Shown here piece by piece: positions 46,157 to 53,853 of a stretch of 64,000 nt of DNA. The translations under genes were made by a program, and so were the position numbers. The DNA is taken from positions 21,913-85,912 of IMG/VR virus record IMGVR_UViG_3300033571_002949; one strand, given 5' to 3'. The notes beneath the pieces are model-generated. The model was given only the letters and a program-made list of their open reading frames with translations, searched no databases and was not told where the DNA came from. Numbering within the stretch: the stretch's first letter is position 1; each line of letters begins with the position of its first letter. Source of the DNA: a virus.

Positions 46157-47145
46157 TTATGATCCCTAGCAATGTCGAGGGTTACGCAATGAAATCCGCC
46201 ACCTAAGGTCCTTTGTTGTCGTCCAGGTAGCATAGCACACTCTATTTTATATTTGGCCAATTCTTTTCTTAGAGGTTCTTGTACATTGGGCAGTGCTACT
46301 AGATTAGGATTAATACTAAACAAATTTACATTCATCCACTTACTAGCATTACAATAACCGGGATAATGACCTACATCGACAGCATCATCGACAAAAATGG
46401 CATCCCAACTTTGTAAAGGTTTAGGCAATTGATCTTTGCTCTTAATTCGACTCCCGTTTAACAGCATTAGTCCTTCTCTTAACAATGCTATAGTACTGTC
46501 TATGTGCATATAACTGTAAACACCTTCAACTAGCCATACTTTTTTTGACGGTCCTACTAATTCTTGTAGATACTCTGCACCTTTCTTATTAGCACTGTTA
46601 CTGACTAGATAATATAAGTTATCGTTATCTTTTAAAACATTTGCCGCATCAAAGCAAGGTTCTATTTCTGTTAGTGCTAAAATGTCTTTGTCTCCTAGAC
46701 ACTTTTCATTATATAACGCATCGGATTTTTCCGCCGCTGCCTGTATGTAACGTACTCCGTTTTTAGCAAATCTTTGAAAATGTGCGTCCATACTACGCCA
46801 CTCTCCTTCTCTCGCTCTTAGGGGTTGTGGAGTTGCTAATATTAAATCGTCGTAGACTATGACATTATCGCGAGGACAATAGTTATAATAGTTTGGTTCA
46901 AAATTAGAATCGGGTCTAAGAACCTCAACACCTTCCCCTTTTAAAAATTTACAAAATTCTTCTAAATCTTCGTTGGCTTCGTCTATAACTTGTTGCGGAT
47001 ATCTACCCTGAGGAATTTTACTTTCGTCTGTGTAGTCAGCATAGTTTACGCATCTTAGACTTTTATCTAGAGATGGTATTTTAGCATCGTCGGCAATGCC
47101 AACGATTACAGTTTTTAAAGGATCCCATTCGTTTTTACTTAACAT
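46153..47145 (-). CDS. Amidinotransferase (StrB1/AGAT family), complete triad
   Basis: 330 residues, near the size of StrB1 and AGAT core domains. The catalytic triad is visible: Asp166 (CFDAANVLK), His214 (SYMHIDSTIALL) and Cys320 (GGGFHCVTLDI). Spacings of 48 and 106 residues agree with StrB1, arginine:scyllo-inosamine-4-phosphate amidinotransferase of streptomycin biosynthesis. These enzymes transfer the amidino group of arginine to an amine, making a guanidino group. A DegT-type aminotransferase is 1.8 kb upstream in the same run, which could supply the amine. A glycine acceptor cannot be excluded. Confidence 0.8.
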   Translation of the reverse strand: MLSKNEWDPLKTVIVGIADDAKIPSLDKSLRCVNYADYTDESKIPQGRYPQQVIDEANEDLEEFCKFLKGEGVEVLRPDSNFEPNYYNYCPRDNVIVYDDLILATPQPLRAREGEWRSMDAHFQRFAKNGVRYIQAAAEKSDALYNEKCLGDKDILALTEIEPCFDAANVLKDNDNLYYLVSNSANKKGAEYLQELVGPSKKVWLVEGVYSYMHIDSTIALLREGLMLLNGSRIKSKDQLPKPLQSWDAIFVDDAVDVGHYPGYCNASKWMNVNLFSINPNLVALPNVQEPLRKELAKYKIECAMLPGRQQRTLGGGFHCVTLDIARDHK

Positions 47146-47148
47146 AAT

Positions 47149-47862
47149 TTACTCACTGTGTTTATAAAGTTCAAAATCTTTTTCGTATAATTTAAAAAAT
47201 TCTTTTGAATTTTTTACATAATTATCAAATAAAGTTTTACAGAATACACTATAATTTGGTAATTTTTTTTCACTACTATTATAGTGTGGAAGTCTTACAT
47301 CTATTCCTAAAAAATTTTGTATTTTTTGTTCAAGGGTATTATCCATTTTAAAAGTTTGAATATTTTTATCTTTACAAGGAATTAAAAAAAGATACTGCGG
47401 GGCAGTGTGTTCTTCAAAAATAAACTTTTTTTGTTTTACTTCTTCTGCTATCTGCTCCAGCGATAATACCATATCTCTAGGTACAGGAATTCCGAACATA
47501 GGATTTTCTTCTGTACATTCAGGACCAATGAATCTATACATATACTCGTTTAAGCCCGCTGACCAGCGAGATAGTGGATCTCTGACTACTGCAAAAATTT
47601 TATAATCATCCTGTAATTCAAAATTTAAATCGTCTGATATTAATGTAAATCCAGCAGATTTTAAAGCGGCAGTGAGACTTCGACTTGCACACTTATCTAT
47701 GTGCATGAATATAGTCTTTATCTGATGATTTACCATACATCCAGTAAACCCTGGTGCATGAATAAGATCTCGATATTTTTGAAATGTCATGGCAGATGAT
47801 GCACAATAGTTATTGTACAAATCTATAGAATAATCAATGACTGCAGGGGATTGTGTTAACAT
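47149..47862 (-). CDS. Sulfotransferase-family protein
   Basis: 237 residues. TIFMHIDKCASRSLTAAL is the 5'-phosphosulfate-binding loop (Lys57 to Ser62) and FAVVRDPLSRWSAGLNEYM is the 3'-phosphate-binding motif (Arg94, Ser98, Arg99) of PAPS-dependent carbohydrate sulfotransferases. The remainder is helical with many Lys. Its donor would be PAPS. An APS-kinase-like fusion gene lies 225 bases further upstream in the same operon, which makes a local sulfation branch plausible. Confidence 0.75.
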   Translation of the reverse strand: MLTQSPAVIDYSIDLYNNYCASSAMTFQKYRDLIHAPGFTGCMVNHQIKTIFMHIDKCASRSLTAALKSAGFTLISDDLNFELQDDYKIFAVVRDPLSRWSAGLNEYMYRFIGPECTEENPMFGIPVPRDMVLSLEQIAEEVKQKKFIFEEHTAPQYLFLIPCKDKNIQTFKMDNTLEQKIQNFLGIDVRLPHYNSSEKKLPNYSVFCKTLFDNYVKNSKEFFKLYEKDFELYKHSE

Positions 47863-48090
47863 TTAATCTTTTTCGGTTACTATAATTGCTACTCGATCGG
47901 CGGCCCATACTAGCCGACCGTAGCAGGCGATGTTCCATTTAGTTTCACCGTGTTCTTGCGTACATTCTGTAAACGTTTCTCCAAAGATTCTAACATCCGA
48001 CGCAAAATGCTCTTGGCCGTTTTCAAACACTCGCCACACTAATTTAGAACCGTTGTGTTTGGTATTGAATCGGACGTGATACTTGTTCAT
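47863..48090 (-). CDS. Small protein of unknown function
   Basis: 75 residues, beta-rich by appearance (YHVRFNTKHNGSKLVWRVFE, then GETKWNIACYGRLVWAADRV). No known motif is seen. It is fitted exactly between the sulfotransferase (next base) and the APS-kinase fusion (4-base overlap), so it is surely translated as part of the operon. Small proteins of this type recur in T4-like phages without assigned function. Confidence 0.6.
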   Translation of the reverse strand: MNKYHVRFNTKHNGSKLVWRVFENGQEHFASDVRIFGETFTECTQEHGETKWNIACYGRLVWAADRVAIIVTEKD

Positions 48091-48923
48091 TTAAGTCCCA
48101 TCTCTTTTCTTATCTTAGTGGCACTTATTGAATGTATAGCATCATCAAAAGTTTCTTGTTCAATTCGATAGCCTACATCTCTACCATAGGTAATGTTTAC
48201 AATGTTAGGCACAACTTGTATTTCGTATTGTCCCTGATACAGAGGATCTAGATCTCTGCGTATGTAACTTTTGACTTGTTCTATAGCAAACGGGTTTGAC
48301 CCTTGCCAACCTTGACAATCACGTATTTGTATCACAACTTGCCCTGTTTTGGCAATGGCACGTTCAAATAACGCACGATGTCCAGCATGCCACGGCTGCC
48401 ATCGTCCTAACATTTGTACTGTTTCTTTTTGCCAGTCGAACGTAGGTCTACGACGATTGCTAAGGATATGTTCTCCGATAAATTCAGACCACTTCTCTGC
48501 ATTCTGTTCTGTAATGCGGAAGTCGTAGACATCTGGTGCTACAAACATTTTATTTGTATCTTCATATCGACCAGCATCTATAGTGTCTACCCAGATAGTC
48601 CAGTCTGCTTTAAAATTATGTCGCATTTCGGGCAAAGGTGCTACAAAATCAACAATGACAAAATCTGCAGAACTTCGATCTGCTAATTCCCTCATTCTAT
48701 GACTTTGACGTATACGTCCTTCTTGACTAAAGTCCCAGTCATTATACTTCTTGCGGACATCATCGGCATTAAACCATTCTACAGTAGCGTAACTCTGGTG
48801 AGCCATTTCTCGATCACTGTGAAACATACCGCTATGGTTTTCTAACCATTTTTTTAATTCTTGAGCAAGCATGGTTTTGCCTGCGCCGGGTAACCCCATT
48901 ATTAATATACGCTTTGCTGTCAT
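48087..48923 (-). CDS. APS-kinase-like domain fused to HxGH nucleotidyltransferase
   Basis: 278 residues in two domains. Residues 1-~155: P-loop GLPGAGKT (10-17), FNADDVRKKYNDWDFSQEGR and IVDFVAPLPEMRHN, matching the adenylylsulfate kinase pattern. Residues ~165-278: MLGRWQPWHAGHRALFERAI (His179-x-Gly-His182) and SISATKIRKEM, matching cytidylyl/NMN adenylyltransferases and related to ATP sulfurylase. If the second domain is a sulfurylase the protein would make PAPS alone; the GRWQPWHAGH form is closer to NadM-type adenylyltransferases, so this is open. The sulfotransferase nearby favours a sulfate-activation role. Confidence 0.7.
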   Translation of the reverse strand: MTAKRILIMGLPGAGKTMLAQELKKWLENHSGMFHSDREMAHQSYATVEWFNADDVRKKYNDWDFSQEGRIRQSHRMRELADRSSADFVIVDFVAPLPEMRHNFKADWTIWVDTIDAGRYEDTNKMFVAPDVYDFRITEQNAEKWSEFIGEHILSNRRRPTFDWQKETVQMLGRWQPWHAGHRALFERAIAKTGQVVIQIRDCQGWQGSNPFAIEQVKSYIRRDLDPLYQGQYEIQVVPNIVNITYGRDVGYRIEQETFDDAIHSISATKIRKEMGLK

Positions 48924-49513
48924 TGAAACACCTTTTGTAAACTTATGTCTGGATAATCTTTATAACTCCATTTCTGCGGAGGCATATCCTTTACTTCTTT
49001 AAACTTTTTAAGACCTAGTTCTGCAGTTTCAGGAGTCATATAATAATGATAACCTAACTGTTCTATAATTTGTTCTGGCCACGGTCTTTCTCCAAATCTT
49101 CCATCGTAACTCATTTCTTTTAATTTTTTAAAGTCAGATAAATTGTCTAACAGAATCATTCCGCCTCTGCCAAGTTTAAGATGTTTTTTAAATTGAAAAC
49201 TTAAACACATTAAAGTACCTGGAATGTAACTGCCTTGCTTCCATAGCACTGCGGCGTCAATTATATTACTGTTGCCGATGTAATAATAATCTTGCCAGTC
49301 TTCGTTTCTAAATTTCCACTCTAAACCTAATTTCATAAAAGTCATTGGTATAGAAAGATACGTTTGCCTTGGGCAACTAACCTGATTTGTTTCAGTTAAT
49401 CTTAAACTTAGTTCTACTGCATGTGTACAGCAGTCAACACTGACAGCATATTTGCTGCCAAAAAAGTCAGCAATAGTATTTTCAAATTCTGATATAGTAT
49501 TCCAGTCAGCCAT
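48920..49513 (-). CDS. Minimal DegT/DnrJ/EryC1/StrS-type aminotransferase
   Basis: 197 residues from the ATG at 49513, which overlaps the upstream stop (TAATG). FFGSKYAVSVDCCTHAVELS is the start of the PLP-binding large domain, IIDAAVLW gives Asp86 that binds the pyridine nitrogen, and LSFQFKKHLKLGRGGM gives the Schiff-base Lys110. Normal DegT enzymes have ~370 residues; here the C-terminal small domain is almost gone. The enzymes aminate keto-sugars or keto-cyclitols (StrS acts on scyllo-inosose). It may be a compact active form or a degenerated one. Confidence 0.75.
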   Translation of the reverse strand: MADWNTISEFENTIADFFGSKYAVSVDCCTHAVELSLRLTETNQVSCPRQTYLSIPMTFMKLGLEWKFRNEDWQDYYYIGNSNIIDAAVLWKQGSYIPGTLMCLSFQFKKHLKLGRGGMILLDNLSDFKKLKEMSYDGRFGERPWPEQIIEQLGYHYYMTPETAELGLKKFKEVKDMPPQKWSYKDYPDISLQKVFQ

Positions 49514-50103
49514 TATAATCTCGGATCCCAAGTAGGAAATTCGCACTCCCATTTAGGGAATTTTTTCAGTTGTTCAAAGTATATATCTAAATTTAGGCCC
49601 CACACTGACTGATTCCATCCCCTGTAAAATACATCTTTGGCTTTGTAAAATGTGCCTTGCTCTACATGTTTAGGAAACCAGATATTATGACTAATTCTAC
49701 TAGTACCTACACTGTTAGCATTACTAGTGCCGTAGAATTTTTTATCTGTTCCGGCCCAGGCAATAGCCGCAGGCATAAAGAATTGACTGGCTACACACTG
49801 ATGTTTAAACACAAATCCTCGAACATTGTGCATAGGCTTATGACTGCGATCAGTAAAGCACACAGTCCTTGCTAGTAATCGATAACTGCCGGGACCCATA
49901 ACATCATCAAAACTATGGCAACAAACTCCTCCGATAATTTCTCCGTTGTATTCTAATAACCAGCCGGCCCACTCTCGTTCGTTTTTAAAACAATCAAACA
50001 TAGTTTTTTGACTGATATTATTTTCAAAACCTCTGCGAGCACACTCGGCATAAAATTCTGTTAAATCTAAATCTTCAGTAAATGGTATTAATCGATATGT
50101 CAT
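49513..50103 (-). CDS. GNAT-like acetyltransferase
   Basis: 196 residues from the ATG at 50103 (ATGA overlap with the upstream gene). GWLLEYNGEIIGGVCCHSFD is beta4-beta5 of a GNAT fold, and YRLLARTVCFTDRSHKPMHN with a later YGTSNANS-containing segment could form the acetyl-CoA region, though the classical RxxGxG loop is not clear. Beside an aminotransferase, it would suit N-acylation of an amino-sugar, but this is inference. An alternative is a phage-specific GNAT of other use. Confidence 0.5.
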   Translation of the reverse strand: MTYRLIPFTEDLDLTEFYAECARRGFENNISQKTMFDCFKNEREWAGWLLEYNGEIIGGVCCHSFDDVMGPGSYRLLARTVCFTDRSHKPMHNVRGFVFKHQCVASQFFMPAAIAWAGTDKKFYGTSNANSVGTSRISHNIWFPKHVEQGTFYKAKDVFYRGWNQSVWGLNLDIYFEQLKKFPKWECEFPTWDPRL

Positions 50104-51404
50104 GTGCTTTCCTGCCAGTGTGAATTGCGTGACAAACAACGATTTGTAATTTTATTTCTAGCATCTGATATTTCAGTTTTACTATGTAAAAAATTGCTAA
50201 TCATAAAATAATTTAAAATAGTGCTAGTGTGTATAAATGCATTATCTAACTTTGAAACTATTAAATCAATTTTTGATAAAAGATCAATATTATGAAACTC
50301 TACTTCTAAATTTTTAAAATGGTCCCAGTTGTTTAATATTTTTTCATTTAATCCTTGATACTTTTGAGACTCGCACTGAGCACTATCTAAGTGCGGTTCA
50401 ATACCGATATTTCTTTCTTTTGCCCAGGAGTTAGCGAACTCTTGATAATTTTTTCCGTCCCATGTTTGATATAAAGATTTTTTAAATTCTATATTATTAG
50501 GATTTAAATCATAAAAAATTATTTTCTTAGCATTACTGGTAAGTGCCATGCTTTCACCTAAAAGTCCGTTAGCCGGACTGATTACTACATCTGCTTGTAT
50601 GTGCGGAGCATGACAGTCCCAGTGCCACACATTTAAATAATTAAATTCTAAAGCCTTTTTAATAATAGCAATAATCATTATTTGACTTTCATCAAGATCA
50701 TCTGTAATTGTTAAAGATTTAAGTGCTGGTTCAAATAATTCTGGACGTATTTTAGGATAAAAATGGCCACGTGCCGGCAAGCGATATCTATCTTTATCAA
50801 ACCCTAAGTCGTCAACTAAATCTTCTATAGAAATAAATTTTAAATTATTTTCTGGATATCTCCAGTCTTCGTCAAAGTTAACAACTGTATAGCCTTGGTT
50901 TAGTGCCTCCTCCATAACGGCTGCTCCAAAGTCCATGACTCTTTCTGTTTTTTCTTCTGCCAAATACACACTAAGTGGAGCATGTCCGCAGTTCATGTCG
51001 CCGTGCCCTCGAACAAATCTGGATCCATAATCTTCGTAAGAAGAAAAATTTAATCCTTTAGGAAATGCGCGAGTATTAATAATAAAACATTGATCGTGTA
51101 AGTGGGGAGTGGTGTCCTCGGGGTACCAAATAATATGCCCCATAACTCCGATATTATCAGTTAAACTATGTATTTTATTCCACAAGTGATCTCTGTTAAT
51201 AATCACATCGCCTGCAGTTTCCACAAACAGCCAGTCGGCCTGATCTAAATAATCATTAATTTGTTCATAACTATTCACTGTAACTACTGGATAGTTGCCT
51301 TCGCTAAGTTGATACTGTCCTGCCTCTGTAATCTGTAACATCTTAGCATCTAGCCAAGGATGATTAGTAGAGATCTGTACTGTAATAAAAATAACCCGAT
51401 TCAT
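50100..51404 (-). CDS. Large protein of unknown function, possible glycan or methyltransferase role
   Basis: 434 residues. The N-terminal half (VIFITVQISTNHPWLDAKML, DWLFVETAGDVIINRDHLWN, GVMGHIIWYPEDTTPHLHDQ) could be a Rossmann-like or GT-A-like domain. The C-terminal half (VVISPANGLLGESMALTSNA, then KIIFYDLNPNNIEFKKSLYQ) resembles the nucleotide-binding start of a class I methyltransferase. Neither assignment is firm. It overlaps the upstream oxygenase by 41 bases and the GNAT gene by 4. Confidence 0.5.
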   Translation of the reverse strand: MNRVIFITVQISTNHPWLDAKMLQITEAGQYQLSEGNYPVVTVNSYEQINDYLDQADWLFVETAGDVIINRDHLWNKIHSLTDNIGVMGHIIWYPEDTTPHLHDQCFIINTRAFPKGLNFSSYEDYGSRFVRGHGDMNCGHAPLSVYLAEEKTERVMDFGAAVMEEALNQGYTVVNFDEDWRYPENNLKFISIEDLVDDLGFDKDRYRLPARGHFYPKIRPELFEPALKSLTITDDLDESQIMIIAIIKKALEFNYLNVWHWDCHAPHIQADVVISPANGLLGESMALTSNAKKIIFYDLNPNNIEFKKSLYQTWDGKNYQEFANSWAKERNIGIEPHLDSAQCESQKYQGLNEKILNNWDHFKNLEVEFHNIDLLSKIDLIVSKLDNAFIHTSTILNYFMISNFLHSKTEISDARNKITNRCLSRNSHWQEST

Positions 51405-52044
51405 CTTGTTTTTCCAATGCTTGTTTCATCATGTCTTTCCATTCTGGCGTACTGTCATGATGATGTACTATTAAATGATAACGATCTTCCGTGCTACGAT
51501 TTTCTATACTATGTTCATAACTGAGATTCATAGCATAGGCATCTCCAGGTTTAAAATCAACCTTAGATCCGTCTGTCCACTGCCAAACACAATTAGGATG
51601 ATTAGTGAGGGCAATATTTACAGCATCCGGTATAGAGTAAGGACTGTCCCGATGTTGACTAATAAACCCACCTGCTTTTAACAACATAAATCTTACTCTG
51701 CCTAATTGTTGACTAGGAAAGACATTTTTTAACCAATTTACTGTTACTGGGCATTGCTCTGCAATTTCAGTCCATGTAAAATCTTTAGCAGCCTCGCGTG
51801 GACTAGCGTATCCGTAGGCATCCCAACTCATAGGACGATCTAACCCTAATCCGTATATAGGTAAACTAAACCAATCGTGGTGGTCGTATCCGTCATCTTT
51901 TCTATATCTAATAAATTGATCTTTTAACGACTGTGCTTCGGCAGCCATGGCTTCGTGTGGGATTTCCAAATCTAATTTTAAACATTTGGCAGAAGTGTAT
52001 AGATATTCTCTTGCACCTTCTGTATATTCTTTACTAAAATTCAT
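51364..52044 (-). CDS. 2OG-Fe(II)/Asp-Asn beta-hydroxylase-like oxygenase
   Basis: 226 residues. FISQHRDSPYS gives His131-x-Asp133, NLSYEHSIENRSTEDRYHLI gives His178 and Arg188, and CVWQWTDGSKVDFKPGDAYA is the strand between. This fits the aspartyl/asparaginyl beta-hydroxylase fold. It is the first gene of the 8.5-kb minus-strand run; the ATAAGTA motif lies only 4 bases before its ATG and no ribosome binding site is visible. Confidence 0.75.
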   Translation of the reverse strand: MNFSKEYTEGAREYLYTSAKCLKLDLEIPHEAMAAEAQSLKDQFIRYRKDDGYDHHDWFSLPIYGLGLDRPMSWDAYGYASPREAAKDFTWTEIAEQCPVTVNWLKNVFPSQQLGRVRFMLLKAGGFISQHRDSPYSIPDAVNIALTNHPNCVWQWTDGSKVDFKPGDAYAMNLSYEHSIENRSTEDRYHLIVHHHDSTPEWKDMMKQALEKQDESGYFYYSTDLY

Positions 52045-52048
52045 AATG

Positions 52049-52055
52049 TACTTAT
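52049..52055 (-). promoter_or_regulatory. Late promoter-like ATAAGTA, 4 bases before ATG
   Basis: On the minus strand ATAAGTA is followed by CATT and the ATG at 52044. With T4 late promoter geometry the transcript would start at or within a base or two of the ATG, giving an essentially leaderless message. Confidence 0.5.
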
Positions 52056-52082
52056 TTTATTTTAGCACCATGGAAATAAAAA

Positions 52083-52089
52083 GTAAATA
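52083..52089 (+). promoter_or_regulatory. Late promoter-like GTAAATA, 6 bases before ATG
   Basis: GTAAATA is followed by CCCAGT and the ATG at 52096; no purine-rich ribosome binding site fits. It is the plus-strand partner of the ATAAGTA at 52049-52055 in the same 51-base divergent gap. Confidence 0.45.
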
Positions 52090-52095
52090 CCCAGT

Positions 52096-53181
52096 ATGTT
52101 TAAATTTGACGAACTTCAAACCATTCATTTAGAAATAACCAATAACTGTCAAGCCAGTTGCCCTATGTGTGCTAGAAACTATCACGGCGGTCAGCCCAAT
52201 CCATTGTTAAAAATTAATAATTGGACACTAAAAGATTTCCAAGATATTTTTACAGACGAAGTGATCGCACAAGTTAAAGGCATCTACTTTTGTGGAAACT
52301 TTGGAGATCCGTTATTAAACAACGATTTTTTAGACATGATAAAATGGATAGTACCAAAAAGTCCTAATCTTGTTATTAATGTACATACCAACGGTGGTGC
52401 TCGTAAAACTGAATGGTGGGAAGAATTAGCTCGTAGCCTACCACAGAATCACATGATAAATTTTGGCATCGATGGATTGGAGGATACACATCATTTATAT
52501 CGAGTCGGAACAACCTATGAAAATGTTATACGTAATGCTAAAGCATTTATAGATGCAGGCGGTCGTGCTGAGTGGGTTTTCTTAAAATTTAAACATAACG
52601 AACATCAGGAAGAAGAAGCGCGTCGACGTGCTAAAGATTTAGGCTTTGAAATTTTTACATTAAAAAATTCCAGTAGATTTTTAGGAGAACCTAGATATAG
52701 AGTTATTGACAAGGAAGGTAATATTACACATTATATTGAACCTCCTAATGATAACAAGATGCATTTTATTAGCAAAGAAATGATAGATAACTATCGAGAA
52801 ACTATCATGCCTCTTGAAATTAGTTGTAAGGTACAACGTGATAGAGAAATTTATATAGATGCTTTTAAGATGGTCATGCCCTGCTGTTGGTTAGCCAGCG
52901 CACCTTATACACAATATGATTATGATAATGTTAATGCGCATATACGATCTGAAATTAAACGACAGTATCACGACTTAGTTGATGCATTAGGCGGACCACA
53001 AGCATTAGATGCTGTTAACGTTGGTATAAAAGCAGTTATAGATTCTAAACCATGGCAGACAGTGTGGGAAGAATATTGGACAAATAAGAAAATGATCATG
53101 TGTGCTCGTATATGTGGTCAAACACCTACGATTTCAAAACCAACAGATCAATTTTTAGAAAGAAAGAAATTAAACTCTTAA
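52096..53181 (+). CDS. Radical SAM/SPASM-type protein (4 of 8)
   Basis: 361 residues. NNCQASCPMCARNYHG gives the cluster cysteines C18, C22 and C25. GNFGDPLLN stands in place of the usual GGEP. The C-terminal third has ISCKVQRDREIYID, MPCCWLAS and CARICG, which fit a SPASM-like auxiliary-cluster domain. SPASM enzymes modify peptides or carbohydrates such as aminoglycosides, so both protein and glycan targets are possible. It is a single-gene plus-strand island between two minus-strand units. Confidence 0.8.
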   Translation: MFKFDELQTIHLEITNNCQASCPMCARNYHGGQPNPLLKINNWTLKDFQDIFTDEVIAQVKGIYFCGNFGDPLLNNDFLDMIKWIVPKSPNLVINVHTNGGARKTEWWEELARSLPQNHMINFGIDGLEDTHHLYRVGTTYENVIRNAKAFIDAGGRAEWVFLKFKHNEHQEEEARRRAKDLGFEIFTLKNSSRFLGEPRYRVIDKEGNITHYIEPPNDNKMHFISKEMIDNYRETIMPLEISCKVQRDREIYIDAFKMVMPCCWLASAPYTQYDYDNVNAHIRSEIKRQYHDLVDALGGPQALDAVNVGIKAVIDSKPWQTVWEEYWTNKKMIMCARICGQTPTISKPTDQFLERKKLNS

Positions 53182-53841
53182 AATTTCGTAGTGCATTCCT
53201 GTTTGAGAAATTAAATTTTTAAAATTTTCTAAAACAGTTTCGTCTTTGTAAGAAATCATTATTTCTCTGTCGTTGATCCAACGAAAGCCAGTAATATCGC
53301 CTTGCTTTATAGCATAATTTATAAATGTACTCATGTTCACATTTATAATGTGTTTAAAATCAAAATCTCCACCTAACATTTTTATATGAACTGGGTTTTC
53401 TTTAATGTCTGGTAAAGGAACACGAATATTTAAATGAATTCTATCTCGACTACCAAAGTTAACTGCTACATGCCTAGGCCCGGTATCCATTAGCCAAACT
53501 TCACCGTTGACAGGAAGATGATACATTTTATTTTCATCTAAGTCGATGAGATAGCAATACGGATTAGTAGTAATCGCTAAGTGTAACCGATCATCCGGGT
53601 CGCTGTGCGCCATGTAACATTCTTCCGGACGAAGTCTCATTAATCTGGCTTCTCCTACGTTATCCAAATTGGCTAATAGATCTCCTAACGGAGTTCCAAC
53701 GAACTCGGGCTTTGTGACATACGGACCGTTAAACACAGTTCCTCTGGTTTCGTTAAGGGCTAATCTTTTATCAAATTCCAAAGACAGAACTTGATCAATA
53801 ATAGATTGGATAGGAAATTTTTTGTTAGTCTGGTGTAGCAT
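53170..53841 (-). CDS. Asp/Asn beta-hydroxylase-like 2OG oxygenase
   Basis: 223 residues. YMAHSDPDDRLHLAITT gives His79-x-Asp81, and MDTGPRHVAVNFGSRDRIHL gives His124 and Arg134, the Fe(II)/2OG set. The sequence RLRPEECYMAHSD and the HLNIRVPL end are typical of this fold. It overlaps the convergent radical SAM gene by 12 bases, and only 12 bases separate its ATG from the divergent gene's ATG. It has no visible ribosome binding site. Confidence 0.75.
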   Translation of the reverse strand: MLHQTNKKFPIQSIIDQVLSLEFDKRLALNETRGTVFNGPYVTKPEFVGTPLGDLLANLDNVGEARLMRLRPEECYMAHSDPDDRLHLAITTNPYCYLIDLDENKMYHLPVNGEVWLMDTGPRHVAVNFGSRDRIHLNIRVPLPDIKENPVHIKMLGGDFDFKHIINVNMSTFINYAIKQGDITGFRWINDREIMISYKDETVLENFKNLISQTGMHYEILRV

Positions 53842-53848
53842 TTAAATA
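53842..53848 (+). promoter_or_regulatory. Late promoter-like TTAAATA, 5 bases before ATG
   Basis: TTAAATA followed by CTTAT and the ATG at 53854. It shares bases with the opposite-strand ATAAGTA at 53847-53853, so the whole 12-base gap between two ATG codons consists of two overlapping promoter-like motifs. Confidence 0.45.
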
Positions 53849-53853
53849 CTTAT
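53847..53853 (-). promoter_or_regulatory. Late promoter-like ATAAGTA, 5 bases before ATG
   Basis: On the minus strand the eight bases TATAAGTA (T4 consensus TATAAATA with one change) are followed by TTTAA and the ATG at 53841. There is no room for a leader. Confidence 0.5.
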
